A DNA stretch of 42,492 nucleotides from Candidatus Woesearchaeota archaeon (GCA_018658955.1 JABIPM010000012.1:1-42492); one strand, 5' to 3'. Counted from the first letter of the stretch, positions 33,961 through 41,501 are shown. Notes: generated by a model from the sequence alone, not told the origin. Numbers and translations are program-made.

Positions 33961-34965
33961 ATGATTAAATGGAGCGCTACAAAACTAAAAGATGCAACAG
34001 AATGCATGTTTAAAATTTATTTAAAATATGAAGAAAAAATCAAATCTAAAGAAAACTACGCCCTCGCTTCAGGAAAACACGTTCACTCTTTCTGTGAAAA
34101 ATTTAATGATCACAGACTAAAGAGAAATAATTATGAATCTGCAGAAAGTTTTGCAAAACAAGGAGCATATATGTGGAATAATTTAGTTCTTCCACCGAAA
34201 AATTTAGAAGAAAAATTTGAAGGAGAAAAATGGGCAACTTACAACATAATGAAAAACTGCCTTACAAATTTCTACGAATTCTATGGCGATAGGGAAAAAC
34301 CACTAGATGTTGAAAGAAGATTTGTATTAGGTATTGAAGATTACTTAATTGAAGGGTACATAGACATCATAGACAAACCATTCAAACATATCGATCTTAA
34401 AACTGGTTATCATTTACCCACAGAACAAGAATTAAAGAATGATTATCAATTTACAATTTATGCAGCGGCAATACCTTTCTTAGCACAAAGAGATCAAAGA
34501 TTACGGGAAATGTTTCAATTAACTAAAGCTCAAGAAAAAACACTGGACAATAATCCTTTGGAATTAATGGAAGAAGTTACTGGTGAATTCTATCACATGC
34601 GTTCAGGAACATTTGTTCCAATCAAAAAAACAAAAAACGATTTACTCGAATTATTAAACACTATTGAATCAGTATCTCACAGAGCAGAACAAGGAGATTT
34701 TACTCATCATAGAGGCAGGCACTGTGATTGGTGCTTATATGGAGATAAGTGTAACGAATATAGAAATAATGACCAGATAATTCTTCCAGAACCAATCAGA
34801 GAAAAGAAAAGTAAAGGATTATTATTTGACATTCATAACAATCCACTAAAACTACATTCAGAATTACCTCAAATCAAATCAATTAGAACTCCTGCAAAAG
34901 GTGGTAAAAAGAAAAAACCTAAAAAATTAACCAAAAAAGATACACCATTATTCAATGACCTTTAA
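33961..34965 (+). CDS. PD-(D/E)XK nuclease, RecB/Cas4-like with Fe-S cluster
   Basis: 334 aa. WSATKLKDATECMFKIYLKYEEKI opens as in RecB/AddB-type nucleases, with C15 as the first cluster Cys. GKHVHSF (38-44) is motif I. The catalytic core is GYIDII...HIDLKTG with D135, D145 and K147. C-terminal Cys in HCDWCLYGDKC complete a likely [4Fe-4S] cluster. The last 35 residues are Lys-rich (GGKKKKPKKLTKKD), a probable DNA-binding tail. Expected to be a single-strand exonuclease in repair; no CRISPR genes are nearby, so a Cas4 role is unsupported. Convergent 4-nt overlap with the proteasome gene. Confidence 0.88.
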   Translation: MIKWSATKLKDATECMFKIYLKYEEKIKSKENYALASGKHVHSFCEKFNDHRLKRNNYESAESFAKQGAYMWNNLVLPPKNLEEKFEGEKWATYNIMKNCLTNFYEFYGDREKPLDVERRFVLGIEDYLIEGYIDIIDKPFKHIDLKTGYHLPTEQELKNDYQFTIYAAAIPFLAQRDQRLREMFQLTKAQEKTLDNNPLELMEEVTGEFYHMRSGTFVPIKKTKNDLLELLNTIESVSHRAEQGDFTHHRGRHCDWCLYGDKCNEYRNNDQIILPEPIREKKSKGLLFDIHNNPLKLHSELPQIKSIRTPAKGGKKKKPKKLTKKDTPLFNDL

Positions 34966-35663
34966 CGTTCACTTTCTTTGATTATATTTTCTAATTCAGT
35001 ACGTACTGCTTTTCGTGCAGCCCTTCTTAATTTAGCACCATAACTATTAACAGAATCTTGTTTTAGAACAACAATTTCAATTGGCCCGCCAGTATACAAA
35101 TCATCGGTTTGTTCAATTGCTTCGTAAGCATATCTTAATGCATTTGCATGACTAATCCCTTCCTGATCTAAATATTTAGTATCCATTCTTTTTTCTAAAT
35201 AACTCCTAGCAGAGTCACTGCCAGAACCAATAGTCAAATAATCTGTAGTTTCATCTTCATAGACTGGACGTTCTAAAACATTGCCCATTTTATCTACAAA
35301 ATACATTCCTACTTCCGGTTTAGAAGATGCTAACAAAAAGTGTGCAGAACAATCATCACCGTATTTTTTAGCAATTTTGGTATTGAGTTCATTAACTTCT
35401 GCAAAATATTTATTATTAACTGCATTCTCAATTAAATTACTAGAACTGCTTTCACTTCTCAAATTTTTAAAAAAACTTCTCAAAGGAGGACAATAAATGC
35501 CTGCAAAACCCATTGCCCAATCTTTTCCAGTTGCAATTTTATTAAATCCAGTAACTTTCGAAACAGGTATTCTATTGTCTTCAACATCAGTCATTTGACT
35601 ATCTGCTGCAAAAATTATTTCTTTAGCTCCAGAATATGCTTTAATTCCTATAATTGCTGTCAT
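34962..35663 (-). CDS. psmB: 20S proteasome beta-type subunit
   Basis: 233 aa. The N-terminal Met directly precedes Thr2 (MTAIIGIKAY), so simple Met removal would free the catalytic Thr; there is no long propeptide. D21 (AADSQ), K36 (SKVTGFNKI), GSGSDSA (around 152-158) and the DDLYTGG segment fit the catalytic set of beta subunits. A C-terminal basic/helical tail of about 25 residues (KLRRAARKAVRTELENIIKESER) is longer than in typical archaeal beta subunits. Works with alpha subunits (not in the window) in protein breakdown. The first ~30 nt of this gene recur as a direct repeat 0.7 kb away. Confidence 0.87.
   Translation of the reverse strand: MTAIIGIKAYSGAKEIIFAADSQMTDVEDNRIPVSKVTGFNKIATGKDWAMGFAGIYCPPLRSFFKNLRSESSSSNLIENAVNNKYFAEVNELNTKIAKKYGDDCSAHFLLASSKPEVGMYFVDKMGNVLERPVYEDETTDYLTIGSGSDSARSYLEKRMDTKYLDQEGISHANALRYAYEAIEQTDDLYTGGPIEIVVLKQDSVNSYGAKLRRAARKAVRTELENIIKESER
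35627..35659. repeat. Direct repeat copy 1, within the psmB 5' end
   Basis: 33 nt beginning CTCCAGAATATGCTTTAATT, nearly identical to 36350-36381 (one inserted base, one substitution). Encodes residues 2-12 of psmB on the minus strand. Confidence 0.7.
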
Positions 35664-35762
35664 TGCTTTCTAAACTAATCAAGAGGCATATTTAACCTTT
35701 ATTGCAGTTAATCATCAGAACTTATAAAGAAACAAAAAATTTCCGAATTTTTCAAAGAAAGA

Positions 35763-35795
35763 TTTATAAATATGAAAAATATGATTAATCATATT
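35763..35795 (+). promoter_or_regulatory. Promoter and palindromic operator of the toxin-antitoxin pair
   Basis: TATA box TTTATAAA at about 35763-35770, then an 18-bp perfect palindrome AATATGATTAATCATATT (35778-35795) that ends 4 nt before the antitoxin ATG. This is where an AbrB-type antitoxin would be expected to bind and repress its own operon. Confidence 0.65.
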
Positions 35796-35799
35796 AAAA

Positions 35800-36078
35800 A
35801 TGAACTTAGATATTACCAAAATGGGAGAAAGAGGGCAAATAGTTATTCCTCAAGAAATTAGAGAAAAATTAAAGCTCAAACAAGGAGAAAAATTTTTAAT
35901 TATTAATGATGGAGAAGATATAATTTTTAGACCTTCAAATAAAATAAAATCATTAAAACAATTAGAAGAAGATATAATAGATATGCAAATAGCAAGTAAA
36001 CGGTGGAAAGAAATAGAAGAAGGTAAATTCTCTAAATCAAAAGAAAAAGAATTCTTGAAAGAACTAAAGAATTGGTAA
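35800..36078 (+). CDS. AbrB/MazE-type antitoxin
   Basis: 92 aa. N-terminal swapped-hairpin DNA-binding domain, MGERGQIVIPQEIREKLKLKQGEKFLII, is diagnostic of SpoVT/AbrB proteins. The C-terminal ~40 residues are charged and helical (QLEEDIIDMQIASKRWKEIEEG), the usual toxin-neutralising arm. It precedes a RelE-type toxin by 4 nt and sits behind a palindromic operator, so it is the antitoxin and probable autorepressor. Confidence 0.92.
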   Translation: MNLDITKMGERGQIVIPQEIREKLKLKQGEKFLIINDGEDIIFRPSNKIKSLKQLEEDIIDMQIASKRWKEIEEGKFSKSKEKEFLKELKNW

Positions 36079-36082
36079 AATA

Positions 36083-36340
36083 ATGGAAATAATTCAAACC
36101 AATTCCTTCAAAAAATCAATTAAAAGATATAAAAAAGATAAATTGTTAATTAAAAGATTAAAAAATCAAATTAAAAAAATAATTAAAAATCCTGAAATTG
36201 GAGATTTCTTAAAAAATAATAAAAAAGGAGAAAGAAAACTATACGTTCCACCATTTAGACTATTATATTCTTTAAATTCAAATAAAAATACTATCTATCT
36301 TTTAGATTTTGATAATAGGGACAAAATATATAGAAAGTAA
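36083..36340 (+). CDS. RelE/ParE-family toxin
   Basis: 85 aa, very basic. QTNSFKKSIKRYKKDKLLIKRL, then KKGERKLYVPPFRLLYSLNSNKNTIYLLDFDNRDKIY, follows the RelE/ParE/YafQ-like fold (…R.l.vg.yRllY.....n.i.ll....Rd.iY). Likely an mRNA interferase acting at the ribosome. It is co-transcribed with the AbrB-type antitoxin, a common mixed pairing in archaea. Lysine- and AT-rich even for this genome, compatible with horizontal transfer. Confidence 0.88.
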   Translation: MEIIQTNSFKKSIKRYKKDKLLIKRLKNQIKKIIKNPEIGDFLKNNKKGERKLYVPPFRLLYSLNSNKNTIYLLDFDNRDKIYRK

Positions 36341-36722
36341 TTAAAAATCCTCCGAATATGCTTTAATTCCTATGATTGCTGGACCTTCATTTTCTACAAT
36401 AAATCTATAGGCATATTCGGGATAGTCATTTTCTTTAGTTACAAGTTCCCCTTCTTTAAAATCAGCAAGTACAGATTCTGCCTCAAGATTCACAAAATTA
36501 TACAAATCTTCATAATTGTAAATATAATCATCTTGATCTTTAATTTCAAAAACATAAATACTTGGATCAGAAAAAACTCGATATTTTTCAGTTTCATAAT
36601 CTAAATTTGCCCTAAGATCCCTACCAAAAACTGTTTTAAATGACTGTAAAACTATCCATTTACATCAAAAAATAACCTCTCCTCCGATGAATCAAATAAT
36701 ACAAACCCCGCAATTGCGTATA
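36341..36722 (-). pseudogene. Decayed gene between the toxin and Fic genes
   Basis: On the minus strand 36664-36341 is open for 107 codons but has no plausible start (stop codon immediately upstream, no early ATG/GTG/TTG). Another frame, 36729-36655, reads coding-like sequence (YAIAGFVLFDSSEERLFFDV) and ends at a stop; a one-base shift between 36652 and 36664 would join the two. Even joined, no ATG exists before the Fic gene. The product end FIVENEGPAIIGIKAYSEDF repeats the psmB start (AIIGIKAYS). Best read as a 5'-truncated, frameshifted remnant; a sequencing error cannot be excluded. Confidence 0.5.
36350..36381. repeat. Direct repeat copy 2, in the decayed gene
   Basis: Second copy of the psmB 5' segment (CTCCGAATATGCTTTAATTC...), 723 nt from copy 1 in the same orientation. 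The two copies bracket the psmB promoter and the whole toxin-antitoxin pair. Confidence 0.7.
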
Positions 36723-37580
36723 TTATAATTTAATCCTTTTTTTATGAATGGATAAATATCTTCTAAAATAATAATTAACAAAATGTTCTTCATCTTGGGT
36801 AAATGCCTTGTAATAAGATGCTCTTTTTTTATATTCAATTATCAGCATAGGATAACCTGCATGCCACAATAGATGATTCATTAATAATCTTCCAATTCTA
36901 CCATTTCCATCCCCAAATGGATGAATGATTTCAAATCTATAATGTGCTCTCGCAGATAATTCAACAGGATTCATTTGTTTATTTTTATCAATAAATTTTA
37001 CAAATTCATTCATACGCCCCATTACCTCTTGCCAATCGGGAGCAACGTAAGGGCCAATACGGACCAGATAGTCTCTAAATTTCCCGGCAACATCTTCTTT
37101 AGTAAATTTAAAAACATCTTCATGCCATCTCAATAATAATTTCTTTGTTAATTTTTCTTTTTTCTTTAATAATTTTAAAAAAACTTTATTATGCTCCTCT
37201 GTTTCTTTAATTTCATTTAATTCTTTATTTGGAGCAATTCTATTATGAACTATTTCTCTTGTTTCTTCGAGAGTGATTGTTGATCCTTCAATAGCATTGG
37301 TGTTATATGTAAATGCTATCGCAATTTCTTCAAGTTCCTTTTCCTTCATACTTTTTGGAAGTTTTTCCCACTCTTGTTGAAATTGAGATTTAATAGATTC
37401 TAATTTTTGATATAACTGTCGATTACATTCTTTTTTGAATTTAGATTTTATAACTTCAATATCATCAGGAATAATTTTTCCTAGATATTTCTCTCTTGTA
37501 ATTGATTTACCCCCTTCCCTATATGAATGCTGTAAATAAAAATATTCTTTATTTCCCTTTTTTCTTGTTATAATTCTCAC
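36723..37580 (-). CDS. Fic-domain protein (AMPylase-type), self-inhibited class II
   Basis: 285 aa. The Fic motif HPFGDGNGRIGR (220-231) is intact, with catalytic His220. An N-terminal inhibitory helix TNAIEG (94-99, pattern S/T-x3-E-G/N) lies in the same chain and precedes the Fic core, so the protein belongs to the self-inhibited class and needs no separate antitoxin. The first ~45 residues (RKKGNKEYFYLQHSYREGGK) look like a small added beta domain. Target unknown; members transfer AMP to proteins. Confidence 0.93.
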   Translation of the reverse strand: MRIITRKKGNKEYFYLQHSYREGGKSITREKYLGKIIPDDIEVIKSKFKKECNRQLYQKLESIKSQFQQEWEKLPKSMKEKELEEIAIAFTYNTNAIEGSTITLEETREIVHNRIAPNKELNEIKETEEHNKVFLKLLKKKEKLTKKLLLRWHEDVFKFTKEDVAGKFRDYLVRIGPYVAPDWQEVMGRMNEFVKFIDKNKQMNPVELSARAHYRFEIIHPFGDGNGRIGRLLMNHLLWHAGYPMLIIEYKKRASYYKAFTQDEEHFVNYYFRRYLSIHKKRIKL

Positions 37581-37643
37581 AAAATCATTACCATTACAAA
37601 CTATTTAAATCTTTACATTTAATCAAAATTGTAATGGCAAGAA

Positions 37644-37726
37644 CGCCACGACCCGGATTTGAACCGGGATGTCCAGAAGGACCTGGATTAGCAGTCCAGT
37701 GCAATACCAAATTATGCGATCGTGGC
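37644..37726 (-). tRNA. tRNA-Ser (anticodon GCT)
   Basis: Acceptor GCCACGA/TCGTGGC, D-arm with TTTGGTATT, anticodon stem CTGGA/TCCAG around loop CTGCTAA, long class II variable arm (GTCC-TTCT-GGAC), T-arm CCCGG-TTCAAAT-CCGGG, discriminator G. No encoded CCA, no intron. TATA (CTTATAAATT, 37749-37758) lies about 27 nt upstream. Reads AGC/AGU codons. Confidence 0.95.
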
Positions 37727-37770
37727 TTAATCATTTTCTTATAATCCTAATTTATAAGCGTTATCAAAAA

Positions 37771-37852
37771 CGCCGCGAGTAGGATTTGAACCTACATATC
37801 CGAAGAAATCGGTTTTCGAGACCGACGCAATACCAAATTATGCGATCGCGGC
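37771..37852 (-). tRNA. tRNA-Ser (anticodon CGA)
   Basis: Acceptor GCCGCGA/TCGCGGC, the same D-arm as the neighbouring tRNA-Ser, anticodon stem TCGGT/ACCGA around loop CTCGAAA, long variable arm, T-arm GTAGG-TTCAAAT-CCTAC, discriminator G. No encoded CCA, no intron. Reads UCG. A separate TATA element for the second tRNA in the 44-nt gap suggests independent transcription. Confidence 0.94.
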
Positions 37853-37932
37853 ACAATGTTTCATTCAATTGATAATTAATAAACCTAACCAAATATTTAA
37901 ATATCATTTATAACCTCTATTTAAACAATAAA

Positions 37933-38730
37933 ATGCCCCATTCTGAACTACAAAAAGCCTATGAAAGGATAAATAACTTAGAAAAAACTATTAACAACCC
38001 CTCACAGACCCAAGAAATTAGAGATTTGAGACAAACATTAAAAGAAATAGAACTAAAATTAAACACAGACGAAAAAACAGGAATTCTTTCAAAAACAGGT
38101 TTAGAAAAATTATTAACAACAACGACAAATTCTCAATGGCCTAGCGGAATAATTTACATAGATATGATGGGATTAAAAGAAATTAATGATAAATACGGCC
38201 ATAATGTTGGAGATATTCAAATTAATCAAGTGGCTTATGGGTTAAAACATGTCTTACGTTCGAGTAAAGAAGCACATGGAAATGAAAGAAGAATGGCAGA
38301 AAAAGAAAATATTGGAAGTCCAGATTTAATTTTTGATTTAAGATCTCAAAATTCAGATGTGGGAAGAATGTATTCTGGAGGAGATGAATTCATAGGTGTC
38401 CTACAAAACATAGAAGGATATAATGGTTTAAGGACAGCAATGGAAAGATTATCGGAACATTTTAATTCAGAAGATTTACCTGCAATATCAATTGGTGGAA
38501 CAGTTCACGCTCCAAATAGTTCAATTGAAGATTCGATAAGGTTAGCAGAAGAAGCAATGTATGAATCTAAAAACGCACTAAAAACAAGAAGAGATAATTT
38601 TAGCTTAGAATCATATGACACAGGATATGCAATAAATTATCCAAATATAGGCATAAACATTTACTTACCTAAAACAGATTTCTTAACACCAATTAAGGCA
38701 GAAATAGCAAAACTAAAAAAAGTTAATTAA
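37933..38730 (+). CDS. GGDEF-domain protein (putative diguanylate cyclase)
   Basis: 265 aa. Residues 1-45 form a coiled coil. The GGDEF domain follows: TDEKTGILSKTGLEKLL (DxLTGLxNR-like), IIYIDMMGLKEINDKYGHNVGD with D77, N85 and D86, and intact SGGDEF (148-153). ISIGGTVH and AEEAMYESKNALKTRRDN close it. The substrate-binding and catalytic pattern is kept, so GTP-to-c-di-GMP synthesis is chemically plausible. An extra ~30-residue insert (about 110-140) precedes the GGDEF loop, and no RxxD inhibitory site stands in front of it. No receiver or membrane domain, and no EAL/HD-GYP partner in the window. GGDEF proteins are uncommon in archaea. Confidence 0.85.
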   Translation: MPHSELQKAYERINNLEKTINNPSQTQEIRDLRQTLKEIELKLNTDEKTGILSKTGLEKLLTTTTNSQWPSGIIYIDMMGLKEINDKYGHNVGDIQINQVAYGLKHVLRSSKEAHGNERRMAEKENIGSPDLIFDLRSQNSDVGRMYSGGDEFIGVLQNIEGYNGLRTAMERLSEHFNSEDLPAISIGGTVHAPNSSIEDSIRLAEEAMYESKNALKTRRDNFSLESYDTGYAINYPNIGINIYLPKTDFLTPIKAEIAKLKKVN

Positions 38731-38738
38731 AACAAACC

Positions 38739-38746
38739 TTTATAAT
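38739..38746 (+). promoter_or_regulatory. TATA box of metG
   Basis: TTTATAAT centred 27-28 nt before GTG 38770 and 24-25 nt before TTG 38767. It supports a leaderless transcript beginning at one of these non-ATG starts. Confidence 0.5.
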
Positions 38747-38769
38747 TCTCCTAATTCTCAATAAATTTG

Positions 38770-40458
38770 GTGGTCAAAGTAACAGAAAAACGACTAATAA
38801 CAGCGGCATTGCCTTATGTAAACAACATCCCTCATTTGGGACACATAGTTGGATCTCACCTACCAGGTGATATTTTTGCAAGATTCTGTAGACTAAAAGG
38901 ATATGATACATTATACATCGGAGGAACAGATGAACATGGAACTCCAGCATTACTAGAGGCGAAAAAACAAAAAATCCCATTAGACAAATTCTGTACAACA
39001 ATTTACAAAGAACATAAAAAAATATATGATTGGTTCAATATTTCGTACGATAATTTTTCAAGAACTTCAAAACCAATCCATCATGAATTAACTCAGGAAT
39101 TTTTTCAAAAAATAAAAGATAATGGTTACATCAAAGAAGCGAAAATAAAGCAATTCTACTGCGAACAAGATAAAATATTCTTACCAGATAGATTCGTAGA
39201 AGGTACATGTAAAAGTTGCGGATATGAGCACGCAAGAGGTGATCAGTGTGAAAAATGTACAAAGATATTAGACACCTTAACATTAATCAACGCAAAATGT
39301 ACTCTTTGTTCAAACACTCCAGAAATCAAAGAGTCAAACCATCTTTTCTTAAAATATGATAAACTATCAAGTAAACTAGAAACTTGGTTGAAAAAACAAA
39401 CTCATTGGAGACCTCAAGTATTAAACCTAGCATTAGCATGGGTAAAAGAAGGTATAAAAGAAAGAGGAATAACAAGAGATATTGAAAATGGGGTTAAGGT
39501 GCCCTTAGAAGGTTTTGAAGATAAGGTATTTTATGTATGGTTTGATGCACCAATCGGATATATTTCATCAACTAAAGAACATACAAAAAATTGGGAATCC
39601 TATTGGAAAGAAGATTCTAAGATTTATCATTTCATTGGAAAAGACAACATTCCTTTCCATTCAATATTCTGGCCATCATCTCTAATTGCAAATGGAGAAT
39701 ATAACTTACCTTACAACGTAGTAGGGCTTCAATATCTAAATTACGAAGGTGGAAAATTTTCAAAAACACATAAGAGAGGAGTTTTCTGTGAAAACATTCC
39801 TAAAACAGGAATAAATCCGGATGTTCTAAGAGCATATCTAACCTTCGTAATTCCTGAAACAGATGATACTGAATTCAAATGGTCTGAATTTGAATCAAGA
39901 GTCAATTCAGATTTAATTGGAAATTTTGGAAATTTCATTAATAGAACATTAACATTCGCACATTCAAAATTAAATGGGGAAATTACTCAACCTAAAGATT
40001 TAGAAGAATATTCAGAATTCAATCAACAAGTTTTAGAAAAAATAAACAAAGTCGAAGAGTTATTAGAAAAAGCAGAATTAAGACATGCTTTCCAAGAGAT
40101 ATTATCTCTATCAGATTTAGGAAATAAATTCTTTAATGATCAAGAACCATGGGTGGTTCTAAAACAAGATGAAAATAAAGCAAGAGAAATTCTTTACATC
40201 TGTTCAGATTTATGTAGGAAATTAGCAATTCTTTCATCACCATACATCCCTCAAAGTTCAGAAAAAATATTTAACATATTAAACTTAAAAGAAAATCCCA
40301 CCAAACAAGCAATTTGGGAAACATCAAAAGAAATCAAAATACCAAAAAAACATAAAATAAACAAGCCAGAAGTTCTTTTTGAAAAATTAACACCAGAATT
40401 CGTAGAAGAATTCAAGAAAACCGTTGCTGAAACAAGCGACTTAAAAGACTTATTCTAG
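38770..40458 (+). CDS. metG: Methionyl-tRNA synthetase
   Basis: 562 aa from a GTG start; TTG at 38767 is an alternative and no ATG fits the N-terminus VKVTEKRLITAALPYVNN. Class I signatures: PHLGHIVGSH (HIGH) and KFSKT (KMSKS). The connective domain carries zinc knuckles CKSCGYEHARGDQCEKC and CTLC. FVWF-type Met pocket residues are seen in VFYVWFDAPIGY. The C-terminal EMAPII-like tRNA-binding domain is absent, so the chain ends after the anticodon-binding helices. The initiator tRNA-Met, one of its substrates, lies 39 nt downstream on the same strand. Confidence 0.96.
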   Translation: MVKVTEKRLITAALPYVNNIPHLGHIVGSHLPGDIFARFCRLKGYDTLYIGGTDEHGTPALLEAKKQKIPLDKFCTTIYKEHKKIYDWFNISYDNFSRTSKPIHHELTQEFFQKIKDNGYIKEAKIKQFYCEQDKIFLPDRFVEGTCKSCGYEHARGDQCEKCTKILDTLTLINAKCTLCSNTPEIKESNHLFLKYDKLSSKLETWLKKQTHWRPQVLNLALAWVKEGIKERGITRDIENGVKVPLEGFEDKVFYVWFDAPIGYISSTKEHTKNWESYWKEDSKIYHFIGKDNIPFHSIFWPSSLIANGEYNLPYNVVGLQYLNYEGGKFSKTHKRGVFCENIPKTGINPDVLRAYLTFVIPETDDTEFKWSEFESRVNSDLIGNFGNFINRTLTFAHSKLNGEITQPKDLEEYSEFNQQVLEKINKVEELLEKAELRHAFQEILSLSDLGNKFFNDQEPWVVLKQDENKAREILYICSDLCRKLAILSSPYIPQSSEKIFNILNLKENPTKQAIWETSKEIKIPKKHKINKPEVLFEKLTPEFVEEFKKTVAETSDLKDLF

Positions 40459-40467
40459 ACTGAAACC

Positions 40468-40475
40468 TTTAAAAA
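40468..40475 (+). promoter_or_regulatory. TATA box of the initiator tRNA
   Basis: TTTAAAAA centred about 26 nt before the mature 5' end at 40498, so the tRNA has its own promoter with almost no 5' leader. Confidence 0.5.
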
Positions 40476-40497
40476 CAGACCAAAACACAAATAGCGT

Positions 40498-40602
40498 AGC
40501 GAGGTAGGACAGAATAAGTGTCAAACCAGAGCTTATGTCCAATTAGGAGTGTCCGTCGGGCTCATAACCCGGAGGTCGCTGGTTCAAATCCAGCCCTCGC
40601 TA
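40498..40602 (+). tRNA. Initiator tRNA-Met (CAT) with D-loop intron
   Basis: Acceptor AGCGAGG/CCTCGCT with A1-U72, anticodon loop CTCATAA on a stem with three consecutive G-C pairs (GGG/CCC); both are initiator hallmarks. T-arm GCTGG-TTCAAAT-CCAGC, discriminator A. The primary sequence is 105 nt because the D-loop holds 40 nt. Removing 40513-40542 leaves a normal 75-nt tRNA with D-loop AGTTAGGAGT. CCA is not encoded. The 3' end overlaps the last codons of a convergent nuclease gene. Confidence 0.9.
40513..40542 (+). other. Noncanonical 30-nt tRNA intron with bulge-helix-bulge
   Basis: Central 4-bp helix GGAC (40507-40510) with GTCC (40537-40540), flanked by 3-nt bulges AGA (40511-40513) and AAT (40541-40543) on opposite strands. 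An inner 5-bp helix ATAAG/CTTAT (40514-40518/40532-40536) and a weak 2-bp outer helix complete it. Cutting after the second base of each bulge removes exactly 30 nt. Confidence 0.75.
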
Positions 40603-41480
40603 TTAGGACCTCCACCCCTCGCAATTAAAGGCTTAATCGCCTTTTCTATTCCTTTTTTAAATTCATCGAATGAAAACACCACTATCTCCTCATCAAGATA
40701 ATTAGAGTATTTTTCCTTTAGAATTTCAGTAGTCACAACAATAAAATCAGCTGAAAGATTTAGAGACTTATAAAACTTAAATTTCTTATTTAACTTATTG
40801 CTTTTTTCTTCAGGTTTATCCCAATAAGTTGTTTCAATAAAAAAACATCTTTCAAAAAATTCACAAAAAAAATCGCAACTAAAATACCCATTACCTTTAC
40901 CAGTAATAAATCTTTTCTCGTATTCATAATTTATATTTAATTTTTTTAGAACGCCTGCAACCTCAAGCTCTAAACCATTATACATTTTTTCTCCAAGTGG
41001 ACCAATCACCATTTTACCCATATTTTTAATCCCTCTCAAAGAACCTCTTCTCCGTTTATCTAAATTTTTTGGATCCCAAAACCCCTTTTGATTATTAAAT
41101 GTGGATAAACCTCCTTTTCTACAATTAGTTAACCAATTCTGTTTAAATTCAGCATTATTATTCAATAACGTTCTAACTTTTTTACGTGCAAGTTTAGAAG
41201 CATTTTTAGCTTTTAATTTCCATTGTATTGAATATGAATCATCTTTAGCCATTTTGGATCTAACAGAATTGCTGATTGTTTTACCCAGCTTAACATAATC
41301 TAAATTCTTATTAGTCTTAATTGCAGCATTACTTTGAGCGATTCTCTTTAGTTTAGTACTTCCTAATTCATCCCTCAAATAATCTAAAACTTCCTTTTTG
41401 CTAACATTGTATTTTGAAGCAATATCTGTGCTATTCAAACGATTTTCTAAAAATTCCCTCAAAACAACCTCTTTTTCCAT
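40584..41480 (-). CDS. HTH plus PD-(D/E)XK-type nuclease, possible selfish element
   Basis: 298 aa. 1-40: helix-turn-helix (LNSTDIASKYNVSKKEVLDYL). 60-160: basic, with Lys/Arg-rich stretches (LARKKVRTLL, DKRRRGSLRGIKNMG), probably DNA-binding. 165-255: nuclease-like core, NGLELEVAGVLKKLNINYEYEKRF, then D203 in SCDFF and IETTYW with E216, i.e. a D...ExT version of D...ExK. Its stop lies inside the initiator tRNA gene (40584-40602 shared), giving a C-terminus GGGPNSEGWI encoded by the tRNA 3' end. Related in plan to free-standing homing or repair endonucleases; activity unproven. TATA at 41502-41509. Confidence 0.68.
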   Translation of the reverse strand: MEKEVVLREFLENRLNSTDIASKYNVSKKEVLDYLRDELGSTKLKRIAQSNAAIKTNKNLDYVKLGKTISNSVRSKMAKDDSYSIQWKLKAKNASKLARKKVRTLLNNNAEFKQNWLTNCRKGGLSTFNNQKGFWDPKNLDKRRRGSLRGIKNMGKMVIGPLGEKMYNGLELEVAGVLKKLNINYEYEKRFITGKGNGYFSCDFFCEFFERCFFIETTYWDKPEEKSNKLNKKFKFYKSLNLSADFIVVTTEILKEKYSNYLDEEIVVFSFDEFKKGIEKAIKPLIARGGGPNSEGWI

Positions 41481-41501
41481 AACTCAAAATAATAAATCTA
41501 A

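Noticed and set aside
33961..34965. Cas4 of a CRISPR system
   Set aside because: The nuclease has the Cas4/RecB fold and Fe-S Cys, but no repeat arrays or other cas genes occur in the window.
40513..40542. Assembly insertion rather than an intron in the initiator tRNA
   Set aside because: The insert ends fall exactly at the second/third base of two 3-nt bulges around a 4-bp helix, and removal restores a standard tRNA; chance insertion would not do this.
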